From Methylobacterium thuringiense (lineage in GTDB: Bacteria; Pseudomonadota; Alphaproteobacteria; Rhizobiales; Beijerinckiaceae), in assembly GCF_022179645.1 (NCBI RefSeq), contig NZ_BPRA01000009.1, forward strand, positions 124,001 through 188,000: a stretch of 64,000 nucleotides of DNA. The letters run 5' to 3'. Under the pieces are notes generated by a model. The model saw only the letters and a list, made by a program, of their open reading frames with translations, had not been told where the DNA came from and ran no database searches. The position numbers and the translations under genes were made by a program. Below, in pieces: positions 18,901 through 27,647 of this stretch; the first letter of the stretch is position 1; each line of letters opens with the position of its first letter.

Positions 18901-20040
18901 GAGGTGACGCTGGAGATGCTCTCCTCGCTCTTCGCCACGGTCTACATGCGGGCCTGGTACCGCATCATGGGCACGCGGATGGGCAAGGGCTCGGAGATCT
19001 CGACCAACCTCTCCGGCCGCTACGACATCGTCGACATCGGCCCGAACAACTTCCTGGCCGACGAGGTCATCATCGGCGAGGAGGAGATCGTCCGCGGCTG
19101 GGTCGAGACCAAGCCGGTCACGACCGGCGCGCGGGTCTTCATCGGCAACGAGGCCGTGGTGCAGCCCGGCGCGATCATCCCGGACGACGTGCTGATCGGC
19201 ATCAAGTCGAAGGCGCCGTCCAACGCCGAGATGTCGCCCGGCGACACTTGGTTCGGCTCGCCGCCGATCAAGCTGCCGACACGGCAGCGGGTCGACCTCG
19301 GCGAGATCGGCAAGACCTACGAGCCCGGCATCGGGCCGAAGCTGCGGCGCGGCCTGTTCGAGGCGTTCTCGACCTCGTTCTCGCCGATGCTGTACCTGAC
19401 GCTCGCGGTCTGCGGCATCGACTACTACTTCTACCCGGCCATCCTCGCCGAGAACTGGAGCGGGCTGGCGATCAGCTTCGTCGTGGTCAGCGTCGCCTTC
19501 GCCTTCATCCAGACGGCCGCGGTGATCGGGCTGAAATGGGCGCTGATGGGCACCTACAAGCCCGGCATGCGCCCGATGTGGTCGTGGTTCGCCATGCGCA
19601 CCGAGGCGATCGCGGTGGCCTATTGGGGGCTCGCCGGAAAGGTGCTGCTCGAACACATGATGGGCACGCCGTTCCTGCCCTGGATGCTGCGGCTCTTCGG
19701 CGTGAAGATCGGCCAGGGCTGCTGCCTGTTCACCACCGACGTCACCGAGTTCGACTGCGTGACGATCGGCGACTACGTCACCGTCAACCGTGTCTCGGCG
19801 GCGCAGACCCATCTCTACGAGGACCGGATCATGAAGGTCGGCCGTGTCGAGATCGGCAACGGCGTCTCGATCGGCTCCTTCGCCACCGTGCTCTACGACG
19901 CCAAGGTCGGCGACTTCGCGCGGCTCCGGCCCCTCACCATCGTCATGAAGGGCGAGACGATTCCGGCACATAGCGAGTGGGAGGGCGCGCCGCCGGTGCC
20001 GGTGACGCGCGCGCCGGCCGAGGCGAAGCAGGCGGCCTGA
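15952..20040 (+). CDS. Pls/PosA-family NRPS-like enzyme
   Basis: A 1362-residue multidomain protein. Residues about 30-540 form an adenylation domain with YTSGSTGVPKG near residue 197, NTYGPTEATV, YRSGD and GRIDDQVKVRGFRVE. A carrier domain follows with GGHSLL; the phosphopantetheine Ser is about residue 584. The rest (about 640-1360) alternates hydrophobic membrane segments with hexapeptide-like beta-helix repeats (DVVTGASCVFGPDTVVGDF). This is the terminal module known as TIGR02353. Such proteins include the polylysine synthase Pls and PosA. It lacks a condensation or thioesterase domain and probably makes or attaches a short amino-acid polymer at the membrane. The product is unknown. It appears monocistronic. 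Confidence 0.88.
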   Translation: MSTLAETSRGRQGSTPPDGITGKAVLRGESRPDLIRDEVLADIFRASAEARPGHPCLIDGAARDGDGRHPSLTYAEVDARSDAVAAALADRGIGPGAVVGLWMARGPELLIAQIGITKSGAAWLPFDAEAPADRVGICLTDAAAKALIVSEALKAGAPDAAPVVTTEALLHDVPEGAPAPDLKALRLTPEHPAYLIYTSGSTGVPKGIVISHANICHFLRSGNALYGMRADDVVFQGASVAFDLSMEEIWVPYLVGASLFVATPTMMGDVETLPGIIAEAGVTVLDTVPTLLAMITGDLPEVRLVLLGGEALPEPLVGRWAVNGRQLFNTYGPTEATVVATAAEMRPGEPVTIGGPIANYSVYVADEALNLLDPGQQGELLIGGPGVAKGYLQRPELTAEKFVANPFATGGIDPVLYRSGDAVSLDAEGRIAFHGRIDDQVKVRGFRVELGEIETRIRAEAGINQAAVVLRGDDGVDRLVAFLVPDRGITIDAPALRKSLAAQLPPYMVPGHFETVETLPRLTSGKVDRKALKAAPLTVTVVAGEQEEPRNDTEAALLAAAKKAFGEQPIGFEADFFADLGGHSLLAARFVGAVRDTPVLAAMTIRDVYAHRTLRAMSDDLIARFGGVGTDVAVRDLSFAPPPLLRRALCGLAQAIALPFVIALATSQWLGIFVTYLLLTGGGLGFFEELGVLLAVYIGLVLGTGAIAIAAKWILLGRTKPGRYPLWGQYYFRWWLVSRLSPLVHVKWLQGSPAIVWYLRLMGAKIGRDALISELVVGAPDLLTVGADATLGGHNVVANAEVVGNELVIGTVSIGRDVVTGASCVFGPDTVVGDFAQLADLTTVPEGTVIGEAEAWDGSPGRKVGMVDVASLPEPAYASPARRFWLGAAYLLLVTIVPSVGLLPIFPAFFVFDQISDSLSNVTDIDYHWYLPLLTWPTAMLMTASSVMVIALMRWVLVPRLRTETYSVHSVFYLRKWTLALAVEVTLEMLSSLFATVYMRAWYRIMGTRMGKGSEISTNLSGRYDIVDIGPNNFLADEVIIGEEEIVRGWVETKPVTTGARVFIGNEAVVQPGAIIPDDVLIGIKSKAPSNAEMSPGDTWFGSPPIKLPTRQRVDLGEIGKTYEPGIGPKLRRGLFEAFSTSFSPMLYLTLAVCGIDYYFYPAILAENWSGLAISFVVVSVAFAFIQTAAVIGLKWALMGTYKPGMRPMWSWFAMRTEAIAVAYWGLAGKVLLEHMMGTPFLPWMLRLFGVKIGQGCCLFTTDVTEFDCVTIGDYVTVNRVSAAQTHLYEDRIMKVGRVEIGNGVSIGSFATVLYDAKVGDFARLRPLTIVMKGETIPAHSEWEGAPPVPVTRAPAEAKQAA

Positions 20041-20143
20041 GAGGCTCCGGCAAAAAAATCGTGAAAAGCCTGTCGGGATGGCCCTGCTTCGGTCGTCCTG
20101 GGATCGGACCGGCGAGACGGCCGAGCACGAGAGGAGCCCGACG

Positions 20144-20563
20144 ATGAGCGACCACCCGCACGCCACGCCCCCGAAGGACATCACCAAGGGCGGCGTCGTC
20201 GCATACCTGCAGGTCGACGGCGCCCTCAAGGCGGCCGCGTTCTACGCCCGCGCCTTCGGGGCCGAGACCGCCTACGTCATCCCGCCGGACGACAAGGGCC
20301 GGACCATGCACGTCCATCTGCACATCAACGGCTCGTCGGTGATGCTCGGCGACGCCTATCCGGAATACGGCCACCCGCTCCTGCCGCCGCAGGCCTTCAA
20401 CCTGACCCTGATGATCGACGACATCGCGCCGTGGTGGGACCGTGCCGTGGCCGCCGGCTGCAGCGTCGTGGTGCCGGTCGCCGACATGTTCTGGGGCGAC
20501 CGCTACGGCCAGCTCCGCGACCCGTTCGGCGTGATCTGGGCGCTCAACCAGCCGCTCGGCTGA
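20144..20563 (+). CDS. VOC-superfamily (glyoxalase-like) protein
   Basis: A 139-residue protein of the vicinal oxygen chelate fold: YLQVDGALKAAAFYARAFGAE, an HVHLHINGSSVMLGD strand and the C-terminal RYGQLRDPFGVIWALNQPLG. It resembles the PhnB-like branch of one-domain VOC proteins, whose members include metalloenzymes and resistance proteins. The enzymatic role is not known. The start has GAGAGGAG nine bases upstream. It is followed after 38 bp by an SRPBCC gene, a frequent pairing. Confidence 0.85.
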   Translation: MSDHPHATPPKDITKGGVVAYLQVDGALKAAAFYARAFGAETAYVIPPDDKGRTMHVHLHINGSSVMLGDAYPEYGHPLLPPQAFNLTLMIDDIAPWWDRAVAAGCSVVVPVADMFWGDRYGQLRDPFGVIWALNQPLG

Positions 20564-20601
20564 GCAGCACCGCGGCCACCTGACAGGACGGAGACATACC
20601 C

Positions 20602-21075
20602 ATGACCGATACCGCCGACACCGCGGAACGCGACCTCGTGCTCACGCGGCTGATCGCGGCGAGCCCGGCCGCGCTCTACCGCTGCTGGACCGAGCCGGAG
20701 CTGATGAAGCAGTGGTTCACGCCCGCGCCCTGGACCACGATCCACGCCGAGACCGACGTCCGCCCCGGCGGCGCGAGCCTCGTCGTGATGCGGGGACCGG
20801 ACGGCACCGAATTCCCGAATCGCGGGGTCTATCTCGAGGTCGTGCCGAACGCGCGGCTCGTCTTCACCGACGCCTACGTCTCGGCCTGGGAGCCCTCGCA
20901 GAAGCCGTTCATGACGGTGATCCTGACCTTCGAGCCCGAGGACGGCGGCACCCGCTACACCGCCCGCGCCCGCCACTGGACCGCCACCGACCGCGAGGCC
21001 CACGAAGGGATGGGTTTTCACGAGGGGTGGGGGAAGGCTGCGGATCAGCTCGCGGCTTTGGCAGCGACGCTGTAG
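20602..21075 (+). CDS. SRPBCC (AHSA1-like) domain protein
   Basis: A 157-residue START-like protein with the hallmarks RLIAASPAALYRCWTEPELMKQWF, VRPGGASLVVMRGPDG and the C-terminal HEGMGFHEGWGKAADQLAAL. These proteins form a deep hydrophobic pocket and are often found beside VOC genes, as here. They probably bind a small hydrophobic ligand; no catalytic residues can be named. It is cytoplasmic. It is followed by a GC-rich palindromic repeat that separates it from the convergent hydrolase gene. Confidence 0.85.
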   Translation: MTDTADTAERDLVLTRLIAASPAALYRCWTEPELMKQWFTPAPWTTIHAETDVRPGGASLVVMRGPDGTEFPNRGVYLEVVPNARLVFTDAYVSAWEPSQKPFMTVILTFEPEDGGTRYTARARHWTATDREAHEGMGFHEGWGKAADQLAALAATL

Positions 21076-21089
21076 GGGCGGGCACCAAG

Positions 21090-21215
21090 CCCTCCCCCCT
21101 CTGCGGGGGAGGGTGGCCCGCGAAGCGGGTCGGGAGAGGGGTGCGCCGGGTCCGGAGAGGTCGTTCCCCTCTCCCGCCTGCTCCGCAGGCACCCTCTCCC
21201 GCATAGGGGAGAGGG
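21090..21215. repeat. GC-rich dispersed palindromic repeat (family A)
   Basis: The unit starts with CCCTCCCCCCTCTGCGGGGG and ends with CGCATAGGGGAGAGGG, with inner arms built around GCGAAGCGGGT and CCTGCTCCGCAGG. The same unit recurs at 27047-27174, with a half copy at 27575-27627. Here it lies between two convergent genes and could also act as a bidirectional terminator. Confidence 0.8.
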
Positions 21216-21223
21216 TTCTGGTG

Positions 21224-21877
21224 CTACGCCGCCTTCGCAGGCCCCAGCCGCTTGTCGAGATAGGTGTCCACCGTCTGCGTCAGCTCGTCGACCTTGCCGT
21301 CGAAGAAGTGGTTGGCGCCCTCGACCATCTGGTGCTCGATGATGACGCCCTTCTGGACCTTCACCTTCTCGATCACCGGCATGACCTCGCGGGCCGGGGC
21401 GACCCGGTCCTCGGAGCCGTGCACGAACAGGCCGGAGGAGGGGCAGGGGGCGAGGAAGGTGAAGTCGTAGCGGTTGGCCATGGCCGCGATCGAGATGAAG
21501 CCCTCGATCTCGGGGCGGCGCATCAGCAGCTGCATGCCGATCCAGGAGCCGAAGGAGACGCCGGCGATCCAGCAGGCCTTGGCCTCGGGGTTGACCGACT
21601 GGACCCAGTCGAGGGCGGACGCCGCATCCGACAACTCGCCCGAGCCGTGATCGAACGCGCCCTGGCTGCGGCCGACGCCGCGGAAGTTGAAGCGTAACGC
21701 TGCGAATCCGCGATTCGCGAACGTATAGAACATGTTGTAGACGATCTGGTTGTTCATCGTGCCCCCGAACTGGGGGTGCGGATGCAGCACGATTGCGATC
21801 GGCGCGCCCTTCTTCTTGGGCGCCTGGTAGCGGCCTTCGAGGCGACCGGCCGGACCGGTGAAGATGACTTCGGGCAT
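21224..21877 (-). CDS. Alpha/beta hydrolase (dienelactone hydrolase-like)
   Basis: A 217-residue hydrolase with LHPHPQFGGTMNN, the nucleophile elbow GVSFGSW (Ser), an acid region (VHGSEDRVAP) and the terminal His in GANHFFDGKVDEL. This is the short alpha/beta hydrolase group with GGTMNN signature, common in Proteobacteria and of unknown substrate. The start was set at MPEVIFTG because GAGGA precedes it by five bases; the open frame runs 24 codons further upstream. It is divergent from the SUF operon. Confidence 0.85.
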   Translation of the reverse strand: MPEVIFTGPAGRLEGRYQAPKKKGAPIAIVLHPHPQFGGTMNNQIVYNMFYTFANRGFAALRFNFRGVGRSQGAFDHGSGELSDAASALDWVQSVNPEAKACWIAGVSFGSWIGMQLLMRRPEIEGFISIAAMANRYDFTFLAPCPSSGLFVHGSEDRVAPAREVMPVIEKVKVQKGVIIEHQMVEGANHFFDGKVDELTQTVDTYLDKRLGPAKAA

Positions 21878-21992
21878 GATGTCCTCGGGCGGAGCGTCCG
21901 ATCGCCTCCGCTCTGCGAAAAGCCGGCGGGACCCCCGATCCGGGCGCATCTCGCAACGCCTTGACTCGGTCCGCCAGCTTCGTACAAGCGGC

Positions 21993-22026
21993 TTAGAATA
22001 ATTCTAGGCGATTAGAAGCATTCTAA
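21993..22026. promoter_or_regulatory. Tandem iron-control-like palindromes (Irr-box/ICE type)
   Basis: Two 15-bp near-palindromes, TTAGAATAATTCTAG (21993-22007) and TTAGAAGCATTCTAA (22012-22026), are spaced 19 bp centre to centre, about two helical turns. TTTAGAA-n-TTCTAAA is the known iron control element bound by Irr in alphaproteobacteria. They lie 142 bp before the first SUF gene. An outer inverted pair, AAGCGGCTT (from 21986) and AAGCCGCTT (ending 22040), flanks them. Regulation by Irr or a similar Fur-family protein is inferred. Confidence 0.65.
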
Positions 22027-22167
22027 AGAAGAAGCCGCTTGAGGCGGCCCCGTCGTTGCAGGTGTTGCGTGGCAGCGCCTTAGCACGGTGACGGGGGGCG
22101 AAAGCAAGAATTTCGAGCACGGGGTTCGGCCGGCGCGACGAAATCGAGCGATCGAGAACCAGACAGG

Positions 22168-23340
22168 ATGACCGCAGCAGCCCGCAGCTACCTCGACCAC
22201 AACGCCACGTCTCCGGCTCGTCCGGAGGTGGCGGCGGCGGTCGCGCATGCGCTGGCGCTACCCGGCAACCCGTCTTCGATCCATGCCGAAGGCCGCGCCG
22301 CCCGCGCCGTGCTCGACGCCGCCCGCGACGCCCTCGCCGCCCTCGTCGGCGCGAAGCCGACGCAGGTCACCTTCACCAGCGGCGGCACCGAGGCTGCGAA
22401 CGCCGTGCTCTCGGGCGCCCTGCGCCGCACCGGCCGGCCGGCGCCGACGCGGCTGCTGATCTCCGCGACCGAGCACCCTTGCGTCTCCGCCGGCCACCGC
22501 TTTTCGCCGGACACCGTCGAAGTGCTGCCCGTCGACGAAGCGGGCGTCCTCCGGCTCGACATGCTGCGCGAGCGGCTGGCCGCGCTCGCCGGCGAGAGCC
22601 TGCTGATCTCGGTCCACGCCGCCAACAACGAGACCGGTGTGGTCCAGCCGCTGGCCGAGATCGTCGCGCTGGCCAGGGGGCATGGGCAGGCGCTGGTTCA
22701 CAGCGACGCCGTGCAGGCGGTCGGCAAGATCCCCCTCGACATGGTCGCGCTCGGCCTCGATGCGCTGACCTTGTCGGGTCACAAATTCGCGGCGCCGAAG
22801 GGCGTCGGCGCGCTGGTGCTCGCCGAGGGCGTCGTGCTCGAATCCGCCTTCGTGCGTGGCGGCGGCCAGGAAGCGCGCCTGCGCTGCGGCACCGAGAACC
22901 TTTTGGGTATCGCCGGCATGGGGGAGGCGGCGCGGCGCGCGCAGGCCGATCTCGCCGACGAAGGCGCGCGGCTCGCCGGCCTTCGCGACGCGCTCGAAGC
23001 CCAGGTGCTGGCGCTCGCGCCGGACGCCGTCGTGTTCGGGGAGGGCGCCCCACGCCTGCCGAACACCCTGAGCTTCGCGCTTCCGGGCCTGGAGGCCGCC
23101 ACCGCACTGATCGCCTTCGATCTCGCCGGCGTCGCGGTCTCGTCGGGCTCGGCCTGCTCGTCGGGCAAGGTGGCGCGCTCGGCCACGCTCGCGGCCATGG
23201 GCGTGAATCCTGCGGTGGCCGCGGGGGCGTTGCGCGTCAGTTTCGGCTGGAATTCCACGGACGCGGATGCGGCACGCTTCCTCACGGCCTTCGAACGGGT
23301 CGTGTCGTCCCTATATCAGCGGAGAGGGCAGGCGGCATGA
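22168..23340 (+). CDS. Cysteine desulfurase (NifS/IscS type)
   Basis: A 390-residue PLP enzyme. YLDHNATSP opens the protein, SGHKFAAPKG holds the PLP lysine (about K206), and the mobile loop SSGSACSSGK holds the catalytic Cys (about C330). The loop type places it with group I desulfurases (NifS/IscS), distinct from the sufS product downstream. It would strip sulfur from cysteine for cluster assembly. It is the first gene of the SUF operon, followed by sufB after 68 bp, and lies under the palindromes noted upstream. Confidence 0.93.
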   Translation: MTAAARSYLDHNATSPARPEVAAAVAHALALPGNPSSIHAEGRAARAVLDAARDALAALVGAKPTQVTFTSGGTEAANAVLSGALRRTGRPAPTRLLISATEHPCVSAGHRFSPDTVEVLPVDEAGVLRLDMLRERLAALAGESLLISVHAANNETGVVQPLAEIVALARGHGQALVHSDAVQAVGKIPLDMVALGLDALTLSGHKFAAPKGVGALVLAEGVVLESAFVRGGGQEARLRCGTENLLGIAGMGEAARRAQADLADEGARLAGLRDALEAQVLALAPDAVVFGEGAPRLPNTLSFALPGLEAATALIAFDLAGVAVSSGSACSSGKVARSATLAAMGVNPAVAAGALRVSFGWNSTDADAARFLTAFERVVSSLYQRRGQAA

Positions 23341-23408
23341 CGCGCGCCTCCCACCGTCATCTCGAAAATACGCCGGCCGTTCGGCCCGGCGCCGTCAGGA
23401 GACGTTGA

Positions 23409-24878
<1,470 letters not shown>

Positions 24879-24970
24879 GGCCTGCAGCCGGCCTGCCGAT
24901 CAGATCCGGTGCCGTCCCCGCTGCCTTGCAGTGGGGGCTGGCTGCCATTCCAAGCTAGGACGACCCGAAC

Positions 24971-25720
24971 ATGCTCGAAATCAAGAACCTCGTCGTACAG
25001 ATCGAGGACAACCGCATCCTCAACGGCCTGAACCTCACCGTGAACGACGGCGAGGTCGCAGCGATCATGGGGCCGAACGGCTCCGGCAAGTCGACGCTCT
25101 CCTACGTCATCGCCGGCAAGGCGGACTACGAAGTGCTCGACGGCGAGATCCTGCTCGACGGCAACAACGTGCTGGACATGTCGCCGGACGAGCGCGCCGC
25201 CGCCGGCCTGTTCCTGGCCTTCCAGTATCCGCTGGAAATCCCCGGCGTCGGCACGATGACCTTCCTCAAGGCCTGCATCAACGCGCAGCGCCGCACCCGC
25301 GGCGAGGGCGAGATCTCGACGCCGGACTTCATCCGCAAGGTGAACGCCGCCGCCGACAAGCTCGAGATCGAGAAGGACATGCTCAAGCGCGCCCTCAATG
25401 TCGGGTTCTCCGGCGGCGAGAAGAAGCGCATGGAGATCCTGCAGATGGCGCTCCTCGAGCCGAAGTTCTGCGTGCTCGACGAGACCGATTCCGGCCTCGA
25501 CATCGATGCTCTGCGCATCGTCTCCGAGGGTGTCAACGCTCTGCGCGCTCAGGGGCGCTCGTTCCTCGTCATCACCCACTACCAGCGCCTGCTCGACCAT
25601 ATCGTGCCGGACACCGTGCACGTCATGTCGAAGGGCCTGATCGTGAAGACGGGCGGCAAGGAGCTGGCGCTGGAACTCGAGAAGTCCGGCTACGCCGATT
25701 ACCGCAGCGAGGCCGCGTGA
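24971..25720 (+). CDS. sufC: Fe-S assembly ATPase SufC
   Basis: A 249-residue ABC-type ATPase: Walker [10 protein letters not shown]-loop [12 protein letters not shown], signature [14 protein letters not shown], Walker [13 protein letters not shown], and switch VITHYQRLL. The LDETDSGLD form and the KKRMEI signature are specific to SufC. It hydrolyses ATP to drive conformational change in the SufBCD scaffold. Its TGA stop shares a base with the sufD start codon, which implies coupled translation. Confidence 0.97.
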   Translation: MLEIKNLVVQIEDNRILNGLNLTVNDGEVAAIMGPNGSGKSTLSYVIAGKADYEVLDGEILLDGNNVLDMSPDERAAAGLFLAFQYPLEIPGVGTMTFLKACINAQRRTRGEGEISTPDFIRKVNAAADKLEIEKDMLKRALNVGFSGGEKKRMEILQMALLEPKFCVLDETDSGLDIDALRIVSEGVNALRAQGRSFLVITHYQRLLDHIVPDTVHVMSKGLIVKTGGKELALELEKSGYADYRSEAA

Positions 25721-27042
25721 TGGCCGACATCCAGAACCTGCGCAGCGCTGCCGAGACCGGGCTTTCGAGCCTGTTCGAGTCGGCTCGCCAGAGCTTCGCC
25801 AGCGAAGAGAAGATCTCGCGGGAAGAAGCGTTCAAGTTCTTCGAGGCGACCGGTCTGCCGAGCCGTCGCGTCGAGGCCTTCAAGTACACGGACCTGCGCG
25901 CCGCGATCGAGGATGCCGCGCATCCGGCCGAGAAGCCCTCGCTCGAGGTCGCGAAGGCGGCGGCGAATGCCGCGACGGCCTTCGTCGGCATTGAGGCCGT
26001 GCGCCTGACCTTCGTCAACGGCCACCTGATCGGCGAGTTGTCCGACCTCGACCGCGTTCCGGCCGGCGTCACCGTCACGCCGCTGAACGAGGCGATGAGC
26101 CAGGGCGATCCGCTGCTCAAGCAGCTCGCGCCGGTGGCGCAGACCCGCGAAAATCCGATCTATCAGCTCAACACCGCCTTCCTGGCGGACGGCGCGCTGA
26201 TCTCGGTCGAGGCCGGAGCCAAGGTCGAGATGCCGATCCACCTGCGCTTCGTCGGCACTGGCGAGACCGCGTTCTCGACGGCGACCCGCGTGCTGGTCAC
26301 CCTGGGGGAGGGCGCCGAGTTCTCGTTCCTGGAAAGCCACGAAGGGCCGGACGGGATCGCCTACCAGCCGAACGACGTGGTCGACACCGTCATCGCCGAC
26401 GGGGCCAACCTGCATCACACCCGGCTCAACCGCGAGGGCGACAAGGCCATTGCGCTCTCGACGATTACCGCGCGGCTCGGCGCTGGCTCCAACATCGAAT
26501 CCGTCAACCTCGTCTTCGGCGGCGTACTCTCGCGCCACCAGATCTACCTGCACTTCGCCGGCGAGAACGCCACCGCCACCGTCAACGGCGCGGCCATGCT
26601 CGGTGACGGGCGGCTTGCCGACTCGACGCTGCTGGCCGACCACGCCGCGGTCGGCGGGGTCAGCCGCGAGATGTTCAAGACGGTGATCGACGGCGATTCC
26701 ACCGGCGTGTTCCAGGGCAAGATCATCGTCCGCCAGGCGGCGCAGAAGACCGACGGCAAGATGAAGTCGGACTGCCTGCTGCTGACCGACGACGGCCAGA
26801 TGATGAACAAGCCGGAGCTCGAAATCTTCGCCGACGACGTCGCCTGCGGCCACGGCGCCACCTGCGGCGCGCCGGACGAGGACCTGCTGTTCTACCTCAT
26901 GGCCCGCGGCCTGCCGAAGCCGGTGGCCGAGAGCCTGCTGGTCCAGGCCTTCGTCGGCGAGGCGATCGAGTCTGTCACGCACGAAGGCGCTCGCGAGGCG
27001 CTGATCGGCGAGGTCGAGGGCTGGCTGAGGGCGCGGGGGTAG
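25720..27042 (+). CDS. sufD: Fe-S cluster assembly protein SufD
   Basis: A 440-residue protein starting at MADIQNLRS, one base into the sufC stop. It has the SufD features SRRVEAFKYTDLR, VNGAAMLGDGRLADST, FQGKIIVRQAAQKTDG, QMMNKPELEIFADDVACGHG and the FVGEAIESVTHEGAREAL tail. SufD is the paralogue of SufB and pairs with it in SufBC2D, helping to deliver iron. The stop codon lies 4 bp before a family-A palindromic repeat. Confidence 0.95.
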   Translation: MADIQNLRSAAETGLSSLFESARQSFASEEKISREEAFKFFEATGLPSRRVEAFKYTDLRAAIEDAAHPAEKPSLEVAKAAANAATAFVGIEAVRLTFVNGHLIGELSDLDRVPAGVTVTPLNEAMSQGDPLLKQLAPVAQTRENPIYQLNTAFLADGALISVEAGAKVEMPIHLRFVGTGETAFSTATRVLVTLGEGAEFSFLESHEGPDGIAYQPNDVVDTVIADGANLHHTRLNREGDKAIALSTITARLGAGSNIESVNLVFGGVLSRHQIYLHFAGENATATVNGAAMLGDGRLADSTLLADHAAVGGVSREMFKTVIDGDSTGVFQGKIIVRQAAQKTDGKMKSDCLLLTDDGQMMNKPELEIFADDVACGHGATCGAPDEDLLFYLMARGLPKPVAESLLVQAFVGEAIESVTHEGAREALIGEVEGWLRARG

Positions 27043-27046
27043 GAAA

Positions 27047-27174
27047 CCCTCCCCCCTCTGCGGGGGAGGGTGGTCGCGGAGCGACCGGGAGAGGGAAGCA
27101 ACGCTTCAGGATACGGCGCTGCCCTCTCCCGACCCGCTTACGCGGGCCACCCTCTCCCGCAACGGGGAGAGAGG
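27047..27174. repeat. Family-A palindromic repeat between sufD and DUF559 gene
   Basis: The unit has the same outer arms as at 21090 (CCCTCCCCCCTCTGCGGGGG ... CGCAACGGGGAGAGAGG), with inner arms GTCGCGGAGCGACC and CCCGCTTACGCGGG. It directly follows the sufD stop and precedes the DUF559 gene, inside the operon. Confidence 0.8.
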
Positions 27175-27197
27175 ACGCGCATAACGGGGATTTGGAC

Positions 27198-27647
27198 ATG
27201 AACGATCGTCCAAAGCTGAACGAAGTGACGCCCCGTCTGCGTGACTTCGCCCGCGGTCAGAGGCGGGACATGCCGCGCGCCGAGGCCCTTTTCTGGGAAC
27301 AGGTTCGCGGTGGCCGGTTCCGCAGCGTCAAGTTCAAGCGTCAGGTTCCCATAGCGCCCTACATCGCCGACTTCTTCTGCGCGTCGGCGCGCCTGATCGT
27401 GGAACTCGATGGCGAGCTTCATGAGACGGAAGAGCGAAAGAATCACGATGCAGCCCGGGACGCTTGGTTGACCAGCCAAGGCTTCCTGATCCTGCGATTT
27501 CCGAACGATCTCGTCCTCGGCAACCTCGATGCAGTGATGACTGCCATCGGCACGGCCATCGAGGACCGGGGTTTCCCCTCTCCCGCCTCGCTCCGCGAGG
27601 CACCCTCCCCCGCAGAGGGGGGAGGGTTTCGCGCGAGCGCAACCTGA
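27198..27647 (+). CDS. DUF559 (Vsr/PD-(D/E)xK-like) nuclease-fold protein
   Basis: A 149-residue protein with the DUF559 block RAEALFWEQVRGGRFRSVKF, then IADFFCASARLIVELDGELH and FLILRFPNDLVL. The DF...E-x-DG pattern resembles the very-short-patch-repair/PD-(D/E)xK nuclease core, but activity is unproven. The last about 25 residues (PSPASLREAPSPAEGGGF) are read from a palindromic repeat. It interrupts the SUF operon and its TGA overlaps the sufS ATG. A second copy interrupts the pdh operon. Start ATG 27198 was preferred over TTG 27192. Confidence 0.8.
   Translation: MNDRPKLNEVTPRLRDFARGQRRDMPRAEALFWEQVRGGRFRSVKFKRQVPIAPYIADFFCASARLIVELDGELHETEERKNHDAARDAWLTSQGFLILRFPNDLVLGNLDAVMTAIGTAIEDRGFPSPASLREAPSPAEGGGFRASAT
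27575..27627. repeat. Half family-A palindromic repeat at end of DUF559 gene
   Basis: The unit CCCCTCTCCCGCCTCGCTCC ... CGCAGAGGGG corresponds to one half of the repeats at 21090 and 27047. It encodes the C-terminal tail of the DUF559 protein and ends 20 bp before sufS. Confidence 0.75.

Noticed and set aside
15832-20229. A very long open frame on the minus strand opposite the NRPS-like gene
   Set aside because: It is the antisense of a high-GC gene whose motifs are clear on the plus strand; its Arg/Asp/His-rich composition is typical of shadow frames.
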